The notes: generated by a model from the letters alone, not told the origin. 64,000 nucleotides of DNA from Candidatus Hadarchaeales archaeon (GCA_038736355.1 JAVYML010000001.1:306908-370907); one strand, 5' to 3'. Positions 36,199-45,992 are shown, counted from the first letter of the stretch. Translations and numbers: made by a program.

Positions 36199-36276
36199 TG
36201 GTGCGGCCGGCGGGATTTGAACCCGCGTCGCAGGCTTGGAGGGCCTGAGTCCTAGACCAGGCTAGACCACGGCCGC
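36199..36276 (-). tRNA. tRNA-Gly (anticodon UCC), C at position 33
   Basis: Complete cloverleaf on the minus strand: acceptor GCGGCCG/CGGCCGC, D-stem GTCT/GGAC with GG in the loop, anticodon stem CAGGC/GCCTG, T-stem GCGGG/CCCGC with TTCAAAT loop, discriminator A and encoded CCA (36199-36201). G1-C72, C2-G71 and A73 fit archaeal tRNA-Gly. The anticodon loop is CCTCCAA, so the anticodon is UCC (36238-36240), but position 33 is C instead of the near-universal U. No intron. Confidence 0.93.
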
Positions 36277-36330
36277 CCCATTCTACGGAGGGGAAAGTCA
36301 GATTAATTTGTTTGGGTGAAAGGCTGAAAG

Positions 36331-36338
36331 GATATAAA
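36331..36338 (+). promoter_or_regulatory. TATA box of the aldolase operon
   Basis: GATATAAA lies about 27 bp before the ATG at 36361, the usual archaeal TATA spacing, so transcription should begin at or just before the start codon. Confidence 0.5.
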
Positions 36339-36360
36339 GCCAAACCGGGAAGGAATTCCG

Positions 36361-37161
36361 ATGGACTGGGGAATGAAAAACAGGCTGGCCCAACTCATCC
36401 AAAGGGATGGGAGGGCCCTCTTCCTACCCATCGACCATGGTTATTTCCAGGGCCCCACCCACAGGCTGGAGAAACCCGGTGAAACCATTGCCCCCCTCCT
36501 CCCCTACGCCGACGCCATCATGCTCACGAGGGGAATCCTGCGCTCCTGTGTAGACCCCACCAACACCAAGCCCATCATCCTGAGGGTCTCTGGGGGGACG
36601 AGCATCGTGGGGGAAGATCTTTCCCACGAGGGTATCATCACCTCCGTGAAGGAAGCGATAAGGTTGAACGCCAGTGCCGTTTCCGTTTCCATCTTCGTGG
36701 GGAGCAGGTACGAGCATCAGACGCTGATGAACCTGGCCAGGCTGGTGGACGAGTGCGAGGAATATGGGATACCCGTGATGGCGGTGACGGCGGTGGGCAG
36801 GGAACTGGAGAAAAGGGAAGCCAGGTATCTCGCCCTCTGTTGCAGGATCGCTGCGGAGCTGGGGGCAAGGATCGTGAAGACCTATTACTGCAAGGAGGGT
36901 TTCGAGAAGGTGGTGGAGGGATGTCCCGTTCCCGTGGTGATAGCGGGGGGACCGAAGGTGGATTCGGAAAGGGAAGTCTTTGAGTTCGTCTACGACGGCA
37001 TCCAGAAGGGTGCCATAGGGGTTAACCTCGGAAGGAACATCTGGCAGCACGATTATCCCGTCGCCATGATCAGGGCGCTGAGGGCCATCATCCACGAGAA
37101 CGCGACGCCCAGGGAGGCCCAGGAAGTCTTCGAGAGCGTAAAGGTGGGTGCCAAACCCTGA
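36361..37161 (+). CDS. DhnA/LsrF-type class I aldolase
   Basis: TIM-barrel aldolase or thiolase of the archaeal class I FBP aldolase/LsrF group. ALFLPIDHGYFQGP marks the first strand, and ARIVKTYYCKEGFEKVV contains the Schiff-base lysine K173. GCPVPVVIAGGPKVDSE binds the phosphate. The detail (YYC, GCPVPVVIAGGPK) is closest to LsrF, which cleaves phosphorylated autoinducer-2 products, but FBP aldolase or 2-amino-3,7-dideoxyheptulosonate synthase-like activity is possible. 266 residues. First gene of a plus-strand operon with alcohol dehydrogenases. Confidence 0.83.
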   Translation: MDWGMKNRLAQLIQRDGRALFLPIDHGYFQGPTHRLEKPGETIAPLLPYADAIMLTRGILRSCVDPTNTKPIILRVSGGTSIVGEDLSHEGIITSVKEAIRLNASAVSVSIFVGSRYEHQTLMNLARLVDECEEYGIPVMAVTAVGRELEKREARYLALCCRIAAELGARIVKTYYCKEGFEKVVEGCPVPVVIAGGPKVDSEREVFEFVYDGIQKGAIGVNLGRNIWQHDYPVAMIRALRAIIHENATPREAQEVFESVKVGAKP

Positions 37162-37182
37162 AGCTTTTTTAGGGGGGAGGGA

Positions 37183-38205
37183 ATGCGCGTAGCCGTTTAC
37201 TACAGGGGTGGAGAGATAAGGGTAGAAGAGAGACCCAAGCCCGAAATCGGTCCCGGCGAGTTCCTCATGAAGGTGATGGCCTGCGGAATCTGCGGGACGG
37301 ATGTTCTCCAGTGGTACCGCGACCCGCAGGCACCGAGGGTGCTGGGACATGAAGCGGTGGGTGTGGTGGAGGAAGTGGGGGAGGGAGTGGGAGTGGTGAA
37401 GGTGGGGGACAGGGTTTTCGTTTCCCACCATGTGCCCTGTGGGCAATGCCGTTACTGTATCAAGGGACATGAGACGGCCTGCGAGACCCTCCACACCTCC
37501 AATTACGATCCCGGTGGTTTCTCCGAGTACGTGAGGGTGCCGAAAATCAACGTGGAAAAGGGAACCTACCTCCTTCCCCCCCAGCTCTCCTTCGAGGAAG
37601 CCACCTTCATCGAACCCTTGGGGTGTACCGTGAGGGCACAGAGACTGGCGGGTGTGGGGGAGGAGGATACCGTACTCATCATAGGAGGAGGGGTCTCCGG
37701 TCTCCTCCACCTCCAGCTTTCCAAGCTCAGGGGTGCGACAACGGTCATGGTCGCAGACCTCCGGGATTACAGGCTGGAAGCTGCCAAACGCTTTGGGGCG
37801 GATTTTGCCCTCCGCGGAGGGGAGGGCCTCCCCGAAAGGGTGAGGGAGATCCTCGGAAGGGGGGCCGATCACGTCATCCTCTGCGCGGGTTCGAGGCAGG
37901 CAGCGGAGCAAGCTTTCAAATGCGTGGACAGGGGAGGAACCATCCTCTTCTTCGCCGTTCCTCCTCCCGACTCCTCCCTTTCTTTCGTGCCCGCGGAGAG
38001 GTGGAGGGAAGAGGTGAAGCTGATGACCTCTTACGGAGCAGCCCCTAGGGATCTGGAGGAAGCCCTGGATCTCCTCAGGAGGGGAAGGATAAGGGTTAAG
38101 GAGATGATCACCCACAGGGTGGGGCTGGGGGAAATAGCCCTAGGTTTCAAGCTGGTGGCCGAAGCCGGGGAATCCCTCAAGGTGGTGGTGGAGCCGCAGA
38201 GGTAG
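37183..38205 (+). CDS. Zinc-dependent alcohol/polyol dehydrogenase
   Basis: Medium-chain dehydrogenase. The catalytic zinc site is ACGICGTD (C37) and GHEAVG (H56, E57); the structural zinc site is CGQCRYCIKGHETAC. The Rossmann motif VLIIGGGVSGLLHLQL follows near residue 163. 340 residues, sorbitol/threonine dehydrogenase size. Starts 21 bp after the aldolase gene. Likely oxidises a sugar alcohol or reduces an aldehyde made by the aldolase. Confidence 0.88.
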   Translation: MRVAVYYRGGEIRVEERPKPEIGPGEFLMKVMACGICGTDVLQWYRDPQAPRVLGHEAVGVVEEVGEGVGVVKVGDRVFVSHHVPCGQCRYCIKGHETACETLHTSNYDPGGFSEYVRVPKINVEKGTYLLPPQLSFEEATFIEPLGCTVRAQRLAGVGEEDTVLIIGGGVSGLLHLQLSKLRGATTVMVADLRDYRLEAAKRFGADFALRGGEGLPERVREILGRGADHVILCAGSRQAAEQAFKCVDRGGTILFFAVPPPDSSLSFVPAERWREEVKLMTSYGAAPRDLEEALDLLRRGRIRVKEMITHRVGLGEIALGFKLVAEAGESLKVVVEPQR

Positions 38206-38210
38206 ATGGG

Positions 38211-38864
38211 ATGTTCCTGAAGGTGGACAGAAGGGTGGAGGATAGGTTTCCCGGAATAAGGGCAATGGAGGTGAGGGTGGAAGGGGTGAGGGTGGAGAAA
38301 AGACATCCAGAGGTGGAGAGGCTCAAGGAGGAAACGGTTAGGAAGGTCAAGGGGAAATATGACCTCCATTCCCTCAAGGAGGTGAAGGCGGTGAGGGCCT
38401 ACCGGGACTTCATGTGGAGGCTGGGTATAGATCCCACGAAGATTCGTCCCTCGGCGGAGGCCCTCGTGAGGAGGATCTTACTGGGAAAACCCTTCCCCAC
38501 GATCAACACCCTCGTGGATCTCTACAACGTGGTCTCCGTCCAGTTCCTGATCTCCATAGGAGCCTTCGACCTGGACAGGCTGGAGGGGGAACTCCTCCTG
38601 AGGTTCGCGGAAGATGGGGAGGAGTTCTTGGGAATAGGGATGGAGGAACCCATGAAGCTGGGAGGGGAAGTGGTGGTTTCGGATGGGAAGAAGGTGGTGG
38701 CCATCTATCCCTACAGGGATTCGGAGCTCACCAAGGTGACGGAAGAGACCAAGAGGGTGCTCTTCCTCCTGTGTGGGGTTCCGGGCATAGAGGTGGAGAC
38801 CCTCAAGGAGGCTGGTGCGAAGCTCCGGGAATATGTGGAGAACCTGTGTGGGGGAAGGGCATGA
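38211..38864 (+). CDS. B3/B4 domain protein (PheRS-beta-like editing fold)
   Basis: Stand-alone B3/B4 domain of the type found in phenylalanyl-tRNA synthetase beta, where it edits mischarged tRNA. Typical parts: YRDFMWRLGIDPTKIRPSAEAL (near 63-84, split) and NTLVDLYNVVSVQFLISIGAFD. 217 residues. Five bases after the alcohol dehydrogenase. Its role outside synthetases is not established; a tRNA-editing or small-molecule-binding function is possible. Confidence 0.82.
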   Translation: MFLKVDRRVEDRFPGIRAMEVRVEGVRVEKRHPEVERLKEETVRKVKGKYDLHSLKEVKAVRAYRDFMWRLGIDPTKIRPSAEALVRRILLGKPFPTINTLVDLYNVVSVQFLISIGAFDLDRLEGELLLRFAEDGEEFLGIGMEEPMKLGGEVVVSDGKKVVAIYPYRDSELTKVTEETKRVLFLLCGVPGIEVETLKEAGAKLREYVENLCGGRA

Positions 38865-39931
38865 AGATCGCCGTTTTCTTCCACATGCCTGGCATCTTCG
38901 ACAGCGGATGGGCTCGGAAGATTCTGGATCTGCTCGAGAGCGAACACGAGGTGAGGGCTTTCACCTACGGCACGATGGGGAGGACCGCCCTCCTCGACAG
39001 CGGGATGGAGGGGGAAGTGGAGTTCGTTCCGGGAGAACCCAGCGAGGTCTTGGCCAAGACCTCCGAGGAGGTGGATGCCCTCGTCCTCCCCATGTATGCT
39101 TCTTCTCCCCTGAAGAGTCATGCCCACTGCTGGCACCTCGTTAGGGCTTCGAGGGTGAAAAAGCCCGTGGTGGAGGTGGAGGCGAGGGGTGGATGGGTAA
39201 TACCCTGGACGGAGGGGGCGGAGGGACTGGCGCGCTGGATGGCGACGAACCTGGGAATGAAGCTCAAGGAGCCACCCTCCTTCGGTGAGGCCTTCTGGAG
39301 CTTAGGGGGGAGGAACTACCGCAGGTTGTTGGGGGTGGAGGTGGGAGACCACGTATTGGTGAACAGGATGGTGGTGGGAAGGGCGGTTTCGGAGGAAGTG
39401 ATCCTCGTGGAGGAGGGGGGAAAGCTGTTGGAAATTCGGGGGGTGGAACTGAAGCCAAACATCTGGAAGAAACTGGAAGGTATGGGGAGGATCGAACTGA
39501 AGAAGATCAGGCTGGAGTCCACCCCCTCCCTCCGTCCCTTCCCTCCCGAACCCAAGGTGAGGGAGGGACCGAGGGGAAAGGGAGTGGTCCTCATCGACCA
39601 TGCTGGCTACCACGTTTACGAGCTGGCGAGGGAGGCGGAAGGGGCGGTGGTGGTAGGGGACGATACTTCCTACGTGGTGGGGGACATCCTCTTCAGGCTG
39701 GGGAAACCCGTCGTGGGGATAGTGGATGGGGATAGGGATGGGTTGCTCGCGAAAACCCACTTCGCCAGGGGTTCCCTCCTCCTGACGGTGGAAGAGGACG
39801 ACCTGACGGGAAGGGAGATCAGGGAAAAGGTCTTCGGGGGAAGATGGAAGACGGAAAGGGGTTTTTCCGAAGTGAAGGAGGAAATCCTCTCCCTCCTGAG
39901 TAAAAGGATTCTTCGGCTGGTGGAGGTATAA
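38861..39931 (+). CDS. DUF2117 family protein
   Basis: Archaeal protein of unknown function; the start MKIAVFFHMPGIFDSGWARK is typical of DUF2117, known mostly from methanogens and relatives. Visible elements: two alternating alpha/beta parts and a C-terminal region VVLIDHAGYHVYELAREAEG with VVVGDDTSYVVGDILFRLG. 356 residues from the ATG at 38861, which overlaps the previous stop (ATGA). No catalytic motif recognised. Confidence 0.75.
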   Translation: MKIAVFFHMPGIFDSGWARKILDLLESEHEVRAFTYGTMGRTALLDSGMEGEVEFVPGEPSEVLAKTSEEVDALVLPMYASSPLKSHAHCWHLVRASRVKKPVVEVEARGGWVIPWTEGAEGLARWMATNLGMKLKEPPSFGEAFWSLGGRNYRRLLGVEVGDHVLVNRMVVGRAVSEEVILVEEGGKLLEIRGVELKPNIWKKLEGMGRIELKKIRLESTPSLRPFPPEPKVREGPRGKGVVLIDHAGYHVYELAREAEGAVVVGDDTSYVVGDILFRLGKPVVGIVDGDRDGLLAKTHFARGSLLLTVEEDDLTGREIREKVFGGRWKTERGFSEVKEEILSLLSKRILRLVEV

Positions 39932-39963
39932 TCCTTTATTCCCAGTGTTGGAGCGGATAAGAC

Positions 39964-40992
39964 ATGATTCTCAGGACGGACATAAGGTTTGGAAGGATGG
40001 AGGAAGTCCTATCCTCCCTCCGGCTGGAAGGGAGGGGACTCCTCTGTTGCAGGAGGGGGTTCGAGGGAAGGGTGGAGGGAAACCTCACCACCTTGAGGAT
40101 CTCCCCCGAACCCTCCCTCGAAGAAGTGGAGGGGTATTGGGAGAAGATCGAGGATGAGGATTTCCAGTACGTGCTGGCCGTGGGGGGAGGAAGCGTCCTG
40201 GATGTGGCGAAGGTGCTGGCGGCCCTCATGGAGAACCCCGGAAGGATAAGGGACTTCTTCGGAGTGGAAAAGATACCCAACAGGATGAGAAAACTCATCG
40301 CCATTCCCACGACCCATGGAACGGGAAGCGAGGTGACCAAGTATTCGGTCATAAGGGTGGGGGAAGAAAAGTGGTCCATCGTTTCCGAAAACATCTGTCC
40401 GCACTTCGCCGTTCTGGACGAGAACCTCATGCTGGGTCTGCCCAAGGACCTAACCCTTTCCAGCTCCATGGATGCCCTCTGCCATCTCGTGGAAGCCTAT
40501 CTAACCCGCTTCTGCGATCCCTTCGTGGATCTCCTCTGCGAACAGGGGGTGAGGTTGTTCTTGGAGGGGCTGGAGGAGGCGGTGGAAGACAAACGGGAGG
40601 GGAGGAGGAAGATGATGCTCTGCTCCCTGCTGGGTGGAATGGCCATCACCAATGCCCAGGCCTCCCTCGTCCACGCCCTCAGCCACGTGCTGGGGGGAAA
40701 GTACGGGATTCCCCACGGGGAGGCCAACTCCCTCTTCCTCACCGCCTTTCTGAGATTTTACGAGGGTGAGAAAAAATTGGAGGAATTGGAACGCAGGCTT
40801 GGGATAAAGCTGGCGGAAGAAGTGGAGAGGATCAGGGAGAAGTATGGGATGAGGAGGCTTTCCGACTTCGTGGGGGAGAGGGAGGCGGTGGAGGTGGCGG
40901 AGAGGGCCTATCGCAACAGGAGACTGGTGGAGGGAAACCTGAAGAAGGTGGAGCTGGAGGACCTGAAGGGTATAGCCCTCCGCTCCCTCTGA
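39964..40992 (+). CDS. Iron-containing alcohol dehydrogenase
   Basis: Group III (Fe-dependent) dehydrogenase. VLAVGGGSVLDVAKVLAAL binds NAD; IPTTHGTGSEVTKYSV and DENLMLGLPKDLTLSSSMDALCHLVEAY carry metal ligands (Asp and His); HALSHVLGGKYGIPHGEAN holds the last two histidines (quoted in pieces). 342 residues, slightly short at the N-terminus. Candidates are alcohol, 1,3-propanediol or phosphono-aldehyde substrates. Its last 160 bp overlap an antisense methyltransferase tail. Confidence 0.87.
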   Translation: MILRTDIRFGRMEEVLSSLRLEGRGLLCCRRGFEGRVEGNLTTLRISPEPSLEEVEGYWEKIEDEDFQYVLAVGGGSVLDVAKVLAALMENPGRIRDFFGVEKIPNRMRKLIAIPTTHGTGSEVTKYSVIRVGEEKWSIVSENICPHFAVLDENLMLGLPKDLTLSSSMDALCHLVEAYLTRFCDPFVDLLCEQGVRLFLEGLEEAVEDKREGRRKMMLCSLLGGMAITNAQASLVHALSHVLGGKYGIPHGEANSLFLTAFLRFYEGEKKLEELERRLGIKLAEEVERIREKYGMRRLSDFVGEREAVEVAERAYRNRRLVEGNLKKVELEDLKGIALRSL

Positions 40993-41506
40993 CCTTCACC
41001 CCCACGAAATAGAGATCTTCCCCCTCTTCTCCCTCCTCCACCACCTCGAAGCCCGCATCTTCCATCCATTCCCTCACTTCCCTTCCATACTTGTACCTCA
41101 GGGTGCTCACCACCACCTTTCCCCCCTTCCTCAGAACCCTTGCCATCTCCCTGAGGGCCAGGGCGGGATGGGGAAGGTTTTGGAGCACGGTGATCGAGAG
41201 GACCATCCTGAAAGCTCCCCCTTTGAAGGGGAGGTGCTCCGCATCCGCCAGGATCAAGGGAACTCCCGGATTCCTCCTCCTCGCCCTCTTGAGCATGCCC
41301 AAGGAGAGATCCAGCCCCACCACCTCGAAACCCTTCAACTTTCCCAAGAGGAGACCCGTGCCGCAACCCACATCGAGTATCCTACCTCTCCTTGGGAGAT
41401 GGGAGAAGATCCTCCGATATTTCCTCTCCTGAAGAAGGGAATACCTCCTATCGTAGAGGGAAGAGGTCCGGTCGTAGAGGAGGGAGAGTTCCCTCTTCCT
41501 CTCCAT
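40832..41506 (-). CDS. SAM-dependent class I methyltransferase
   Basis: UbiE/Methyltransf_11-type enzyme. Motif I is ILDVGCGTGLLLGKL (near residue 43), the acidic motif II VVGLDLS, motif IV FRMVLSITVLQNL and the loop REMARVLRKGGKVVVSTL. The folded domain ends naturally at about residue 160 (EDLYFVGVKVRG). The following 65 residues are Pro/Ser-rich and exist only antisense to the iron dehydrogenase gene; a one-base shift in the G-run at about 41000 would give a TGA at once. So the true end may be near 41000. Substrate unknown. Confidence 0.82.
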   Translation of the reverse strand: MERKRELSLLYDRTSSLYDRRYSLLQERKYRRIFSHLPRRGRILDVGCGTGLLLGKLKGFEVVGLDLSLGMLKRARRRNPGVPLILADAEHLPFKGGAFRMVLSITVLQNLPHPALALREMARVLRKGGKVVVSTLRYKYGREVREWMEDAGFEVVEEGEEGEDLYFVGVKVRGSGGLYPSGPPAPPSSGFPPPVSCCDRPSPPPPPPPSPPRSRKASSSHTSP

Positions 41507-41543
41507 CCAAGGTTTTTAGTCGTGTCCCCTAAAACGGGTAGCG

Positions 41544-42593
41544 ATGGAGAGGATCGGATGGCTGGAGAGGGAGTTGGAGGAGAGGGGATGGGCTTCCTGT
41601 TTGGTCCTCAAACATCAGCGTTATTTTTCAGGTACTTCCGCCGGGACGGCCTTCCTCCTGAAGGAAGGGGATCCCCTCCTCTTCTGCTCCGAGATGGAGG
41701 CGGAAAGGGCGAGGAGGGAGACCCGCCTGCCCGTCCTCCCGTACGGTTCCGAACCCTCGGAGGAACTCTCGAAGGTGGTGGGAAAAGTCTTGAGGGAAGG
41801 AAGGATCAGGGAAGTGGCATACGATGAAGCCTCCCCCTCCTTCCTCTACAAGCTGAAGAAGGAAGCGGGAGGGATCAGGCTCCAGAAGTTCAGGAACTTT
41901 TTCGAGAAGTTCTGCGAGAGGAAGACCAAGAGGGAGATAGAATGGATGAAGAAGGCCGCGAACATAGCCCTGAAGGGCTTGCGTTGCGCCTCCGAGTTGG
42001 TGGAGGAGGGAAGGAGTGAGAGGGAAATAGCCGCGGAGGTGGAGTACGAGATGAGGAAGGCGGGATCGGAGGGAACACCCTTCCCCACGATAGTGGCTTC
42101 CGGAAGGAACTCCCTCCTGCCCCACGCCACCTCCACCTCGAAGAAACTCAGGAGGGGGGAACTGGTGGTAGTGGATCTGGGTGCTTCCTACAGGGGATAC
42201 TCCTCCGACCTCACCAGAACCTTCGCCCTCTCCCCCTCAAAAAAACAGGAAAGACTCCTGGAGGCGGTGAGGGAGGCCCAACTCCTCGCCCTCGAGGAAG
42301 TGGGGGCTGGAAGGGGGGCGGGGGAAGTGGAAAGGACTGCCAGAAAGGTTCTGGAGGAGAGGGGTTATGGAAGGTATCTCCTACATGGGGTGGGACATGG
42401 AATAGGCTTGGAAGTCCACGAGCCCCCCAGTCTCAGGAAGGGATCGAAGGAAGTGCTGAAGGAAAACTCCGTGATCACGGTGGAGCCTGGAGCCTACGTT
42501 CCTAGGGTGGGGGGGGCGAGATGGGAGGACATGGTAGTGGTGAAGGAGGGAGGTGCCCTCCCCCTCTCGGGAAATATAAATGGGGGAAGGTGA
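41544..42593 (+). CDS. M24 metallopeptidase (Xaa-Pro aminopeptidase)
   Basis: Creatinase/prolidase-type peptidase removing an N-terminal residue before proline. N-terminal creatinase-like domain up to about 125; catalytic pita-bread domain after it with metal ligands in [20 protein letters not shown] (two Asp), [15 protein letters not shown] (His), [10 protein letters not shown] (Glu) and RWEDMVVV (Glu). 349 residues, normal. ATG at 41544. Confidence 0.9.
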   Translation: MERIGWLERELEERGWASCLVLKHQRYFSGTSAGTAFLLKEGDPLLFCSEMEAERARRETRLPVLPYGSEPSEELSKVVGKVLREGRIREVAYDEASPSFLYKLKKEAGGIRLQKFRNFFEKFCERKTKREIEWMKKAANIALKGLRCASELVEEGRSEREIAAEVEYEMRKAGSEGTPFPTIVASGRNSLLPHATSTSKKLRRGELVVVDLGASYRGYSSDLTRTFALSPSKKQERLLEAVREAQLLALEEVGAGRGAGEVERTARKVLEERGYGRYLLHGVGHGIGLEVHEPPSLRKGSKEVLKENSVITVEPGAYVPRVGGARWEDMVVVKEGGALPLSGNINGGR

Positions 42594-42615
42594 AGAAACT
42601 CGGTCCAGTGGGAAC

Positions 42616-44016
42616 ATGGGAGAGGAAGACACCTTCGGGGAATGGTTCAACAAACTGATCCTGGAAGCCGAGATCATGGACCCCCGTTATCCCGTGAAGG
42701 GGCTCTGCGTCTGGCTTCCCTATGGAATGGAACTCAGGAACAGGATCCTCTCCGTGATCCGCGGGCTCCTGCTGGAGACGGGACACAAGGAAGTCCTCTT
42801 CCCCCTCCTCATCCCCGAAGATCTCTTCAGGAAAGAAGAAGAGCACATCAGAGGTTTTGGAAACCAGGTTTACTGGGTCACGAAGGGAGGGGAGGAGGAA
42901 CTGGGTGTGAAGCTGGTCCTCCGTCCCACGAGCGAGACCGCCATGTATCCCATGTTCTCCCTCTGGATCCGCTCCCACACCGATCTGCCCCTCAAGGTCT
43001 TCCAGATAGTGAGTGTCTTCAGATACGAAACCAAGATGACGAAACCCATGATAAGGATGAGGGAGGTCACCACCTTCAAGGAGGCCCACACCGTCCATTC
43101 CAGCAGGGAGGAAGCCGAGGAGCAGGTGAGGGAGGCCGTCTCCCTCTATTCCCGTTTCTTCGAAAGGCTCTGCATTCCCTACGTGATCACCAAAAGACCC
43201 AAGTGGGACACCTTCGCGGGGGCGGATTATTCCCTAGCCTTCGATACCCTCCTCCCGGATGGAAGGGTCCTGCAGATAGGAACGGTCCACTTCCTCGGTC
43301 AGAACTTTTCCAGGGTCTTCGAGATAAAGTTCCTGAAACCCAATGGGGAGCACGAATACGCCTATCAGACCTGCTACGGCATCTCCGAGAGGGTGGTGGC
43401 CGCCACCCTGGTACTCCACGCGGATGAGGTGGGTCCCTGCCTCCCACCAAGCTTAGCCCCCATCCAAGCGGTCATCGTCCCCATTCCCTTCAAGGAGGAA
43501 AAGGAACCGGAAGCCTTCGCCGAGGAGGTGAGGGGAGAACTGGAAAGGAGGGGCTTCAGGGTGGTGCTGGACAAAAGGGACCTGAGGCCGGGAAACAAGT
43601 TCTACTATTGGGAGAGAAGGGGCGTCCCCCTGAGGCTGGAGGTGGGACCCAGGGAAAGTTCCTCCCGCACGGTGACGGTCGTGAGGAGGGACGGGAGGGA
43701 GAGGAAGGAGGTTCGCCTGGAGGAGCTCCCCTCCTTCCTCTCTGAGGAAATGGGAAGGATGGAGGAAGAGATGAGGAAGAGGGCCTGGAAGAGGATGGAG
43801 GAAAGGATAGGGAAGGCTTCGAGGCTGGAGGAAGCGGTGGAGGCGGTGAGGAAGGGAGGAATCGCGAGGATCCCCTTCTGCGGGGAGGAATGTGCCGGGA
43901 GGGCGGAGGAGGAAACGGGAATACAGGTACTGGGGGAGGAAGTGGGGGGAGGGGAGGGGAGCTGTGCCCTGTGCGGGAAACCGGGAAAAACCTTCCTGAT
44001 GGGGAAGAGCTACTGA
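42616..44016 (+). CDS. proS: Prolyl-tRNA synthetase (archaeal/eukaryotic type)
   Basis: Class II synthetase charging tRNA-Pro. Motif 1 region: [19 protein letters not shown]; motif 2: [16 protein letters not shown] and [18 protein letters not shown]; the anticodon-binding domain follows ([16 protein letters not shown]), then the zinc-binding C-terminal domain with CGEECAGR and CALCGK cysteines, ending in the conserved Tyr. About 466 residues. ATG at 42616 fits the family start ([12 protein letters not shown]); an ATG at 42580 would overlap the peptidase gene. Confidence 0.95.
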   Translation: MGEEDTFGEWFNKLILEAEIMDPRYPVKGLCVWLPYGMELRNRILSVIRGLLLETGHKEVLFPLLIPEDLFRKEEEHIRGFGNQVYWVTKGGEEELGVKLVLRPTSETAMYPMFSLWIRSHTDLPLKVFQIVSVFRYETKMTKPMIRMREVTTFKEAHTVHSSREEAEEQVREAVSLYSRFFERLCIPYVITKRPKWDTFAGADYSLAFDTLLPDGRVLQIGTVHFLGQNFSRVFEIKFLKPNGEHEYAYQTCYGISERVVAATLVLHADEVGPCLPPSLAPIQAVIVPIPFKEEKEPEAFAEEVRGELERRGFRVVLDKRDLRPGNKFYYWERRGVPLRLEVGPRESSSRTVTVVRRDGRERKEVRLEELPSFLSEEMGRMEEEMRKRAWKRMEERIGKASRLEEAVEAVRKGGIARIPFCGEECAGRAEEETGIQVLGEEVGGGEGSCALCGKPGKTFLMGKSY

Positions 44017-44904
44017 TCACTTCAAGAACTTCTTGATTTCGGCCTCGGAAGGGAAGCCCACGGCCCCCTTGTACCTCACCTTGAGACCAGCAGCCGCGTT
44101 GGCGAACTTCAGCGAACGCTCCACGTCCCTCGTTTCCAGGTACTTGGCTAGGAAGACCGCCCCGAACACGTCGCCTGCCCCCGTGGGATCCTGAACCTGC
44201 ACCTTCAGCCCTTCCGCGCTCAAGAACTTCCCATCGCAATAGGCCATACATCCCTTCTCCCCCAAGGTAACGATACCCAGCTTGACCCCCATCTTCTTCA
44301 GGAGCTCCAGCATCTCCTTGGGTTTCTTCCCTATTCCCTCCATCTCTTCCCTTCCCACCTTCACCACGTCGGCGTACTTCACCAGTTCCTGGAAATTCTC
44401 CGGCATCCTTATCCTCACCCTCCCCTCCCTTCCCACTTCCCTAAAGGCTCCTTGAGGATCCAGCACCACCAAACCGTCCGAACGCTTCAGTTCCTTGAGG
44501 AGCTCCGGCCCCACCTCGTTCACCACGGGAGAAACGTAGAAGCCCTTGGCCTCCCTATAGCTTTCAGGCAGGTCCCCGGGGGAAAGGGGAGGAGCCCTGT
44601 ACTTGCACCTCTGCACCCTCCTCCCCCTTTCGTCGTAGGTGTTTTCGAAGAGGGTGGTATGCTCCCCCACCACCATTATTCCTTCCGTGTCTATTCCGAA
44701 GGCCCTGTACAGGGGAGGGAACTTCTCGGGCAAATCCCTTCCCACCTTGGAGAGGACCCCCACTTCCTTTCCCAAAGCCCTGAGGGCAAGGCCCCCGTAG
44801 GTCGGGGCCCCTCCCAAAACATTTTCGATAATCCCCCAGGGGAAAACGTTCACATCTATGGCTATATGGCCCACCACCACTATTTCCGGTTCCGGACCCA
44901 TCAC
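44017..44904 (-). CDS. PfkB-family sugar kinase (possible myo-inositol kinase)
   Basis: Ribokinase-fold kinase. Sugar site [15 protein letters not shown] (near 31-45); ATP/catalytic motif [13 protein letters not shown] with the catalytic Asp. 295 residues. It is coupled to the inositol-1-phosphate synthase gene (ATG overlapping its stop), and PfkB kinases that phosphorylate myo-inositol at O-3 are known in Thermococcus, so inositol kinase is a reasonable guess; adenosine or ribose kinase is not excluded. Confidence 0.83.
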   Translation of the reverse strand: MMGPEPEIVVVGHIAIDVNVFPWGIIENVLGGAPTYGGLALRALGKEVGVLSKVGRDLPEKFPPLYRAFGIDTEGIMVVGEHTTLFENTYDERGRRVQRCKYRAPPLSPGDLPESYREAKGFYVSPVVNEVGPELLKELKRSDGLVVLDPQGAFREVGREGRVRIRMPENFQELVKYADVVKVGREEMEGIGKKPKEMLELLKKMGVKLGIVTLGEKGCMAYCDGKFLSAEGLKVQVQDPTGAGDVFGAVFLAKYLETRDVERSLKFANAAAGLKVRYKGAVGFPSEAEIKKFLK

Positions 44905-45968
44905 ACCTTCCCCTTTATGAAGTCTTCCACGGCCTTCCTCGCCACTTCATCCGGCATTTGTACAGGCGGATGCTTGAAGAAATATGCCGAAACCCCCAAA
45001 AGCGGTCCCGCGATCTTCCTATCCATCGCTATCTTCACCGCCCTTATGGCATCTATCACCACACCCGCACTGTTGGGTGAATCCTCCACCGAGAGCTTCA
45101 CATCTATCGTGAGGGGAACATCCCCGAACTTCCTCCCCTTGATGAAGATGTAGCATATCTTCCTGTCCTTGAGGAAGGGCACATAATCGCTTGGTCCTAT
45201 TCTGAGGGGAACCTCATAGGGGACTTGACTGGAAACGGCTTCCGTCTTGCTTATCCTCTTGGAACTCAGGCGCTCTTCCTCCAGCATGTTGAGGAAATCC
45301 GTGTTCCCTCCTATGTTGAGCTGATAGCTCTCCTCCACCTTCACTCCCCGGTCCACCAGCAGCTTCACCAGCGTCCGATGTAGAATGGTGGCACCCACCT
45401 GCGACTTGACATCGTCGCCGGCACAGGGAAGGCCGGCTTCCTGAAAGCGCCTACCCCATTCCTTGTCCGAAACGATGAACTCCGGAATGCAGTTCACGAA
45501 ACCGCATCCAGCCTTGAGAGCGGCTTCGGCATAGAACCTCGAGGCCTCATAGCTACCCACGGGAAGATAGTTTACCAAAATATCGGCGTTTGAATCCTCC
45601 AACACCCTCACCACGTCCACGGGCTTGGGTTTGGAACGGTGGGGTATCACGGGAGTGAGGTATTTACCCAATCCGTCGAGAAGCGGACCCTCCATCACCT
45701 CCACTCCAAGCTTGGGCACGTCGCAGAACTTGACGGTACAGTTGGGAGGGGTGAAGATGGCCTCGGAAAGATCCTTCCCTATCTTGTTCAGGTCCACGTC
45801 GAAGGCCGCCACGAACTTTATGTCCCTGACGTGGTAATCGCCGAACTTCACATGCATCAAACCTGGAACCGACTCTCCCTCCTTGGCATTCTTGTAGTAT
45901 TCCACTCCCTGCACCAAGGAGGAAGCACAGTTCCCCACACCGGCTATGGCGACCCGTATGGTTCCCAT
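44901..45968 (-). CDS. ino1: myo-Inositol-1-phosphate synthase
   Basis: Converts glucose-6-phosphate to L-myo-inositol-1-phosphate, the precursor of archaetidylinositol and of the osmolyte di-myo-inositol phosphate. NAD motif [18 protein letters not shown] (near residue 7), then [30 protein letters not shown], and [15 protein letters not shown] with active-site lysine. The ATG at 45968 is chosen because the conserved sequence begins there (355 residues). Divergent from the PadR gene across a symmetric promoter; the PfkB kinase gene follows. Confidence 0.94.
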   Translation of the reverse strand: MGTIRVAIAGVGNCASSLVQGVEYYKNAKEGESVPGLMHVKFGDYHVRDIKFVAAFDVDLNKIGKDLSEAIFTPPNCTVKFCDVPKLGVEVMEGPLLDGLGKYLTPVIPHRSKPKPVDVVRVLEDSNADILVNYLPVGSYEASRFYAEAALKAGCGFVNCIPEFIVSDKEWGRRFQEAGLPCAGDDVKSQVGATILHRTLVKLLVDRGVKVEESYQLNIGGNTDFLNMLEEERLSSKRISKTEAVSSQVPYEVPLRIGPSDYVPFLKDRKICYIFIKGRKFGDVPLTIDVKLSVEDSPNSAGVVIDAIRAVKIAMDRKIAGPLLGVSAYFFKHPPVQMPDEVARKAVEDFIKGKV

Positions 45969-45992
45969 TTTATCTCGTCTTATCCTCCTTTC

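Noticed and set aside
36424-38115. A 563-codon open frame antisense to the aldolase and zinc dehydrogenase genes
   Set aside because: It crosses two genuine genes, has no recognisable domain, and arises from GC-rich codon bias.
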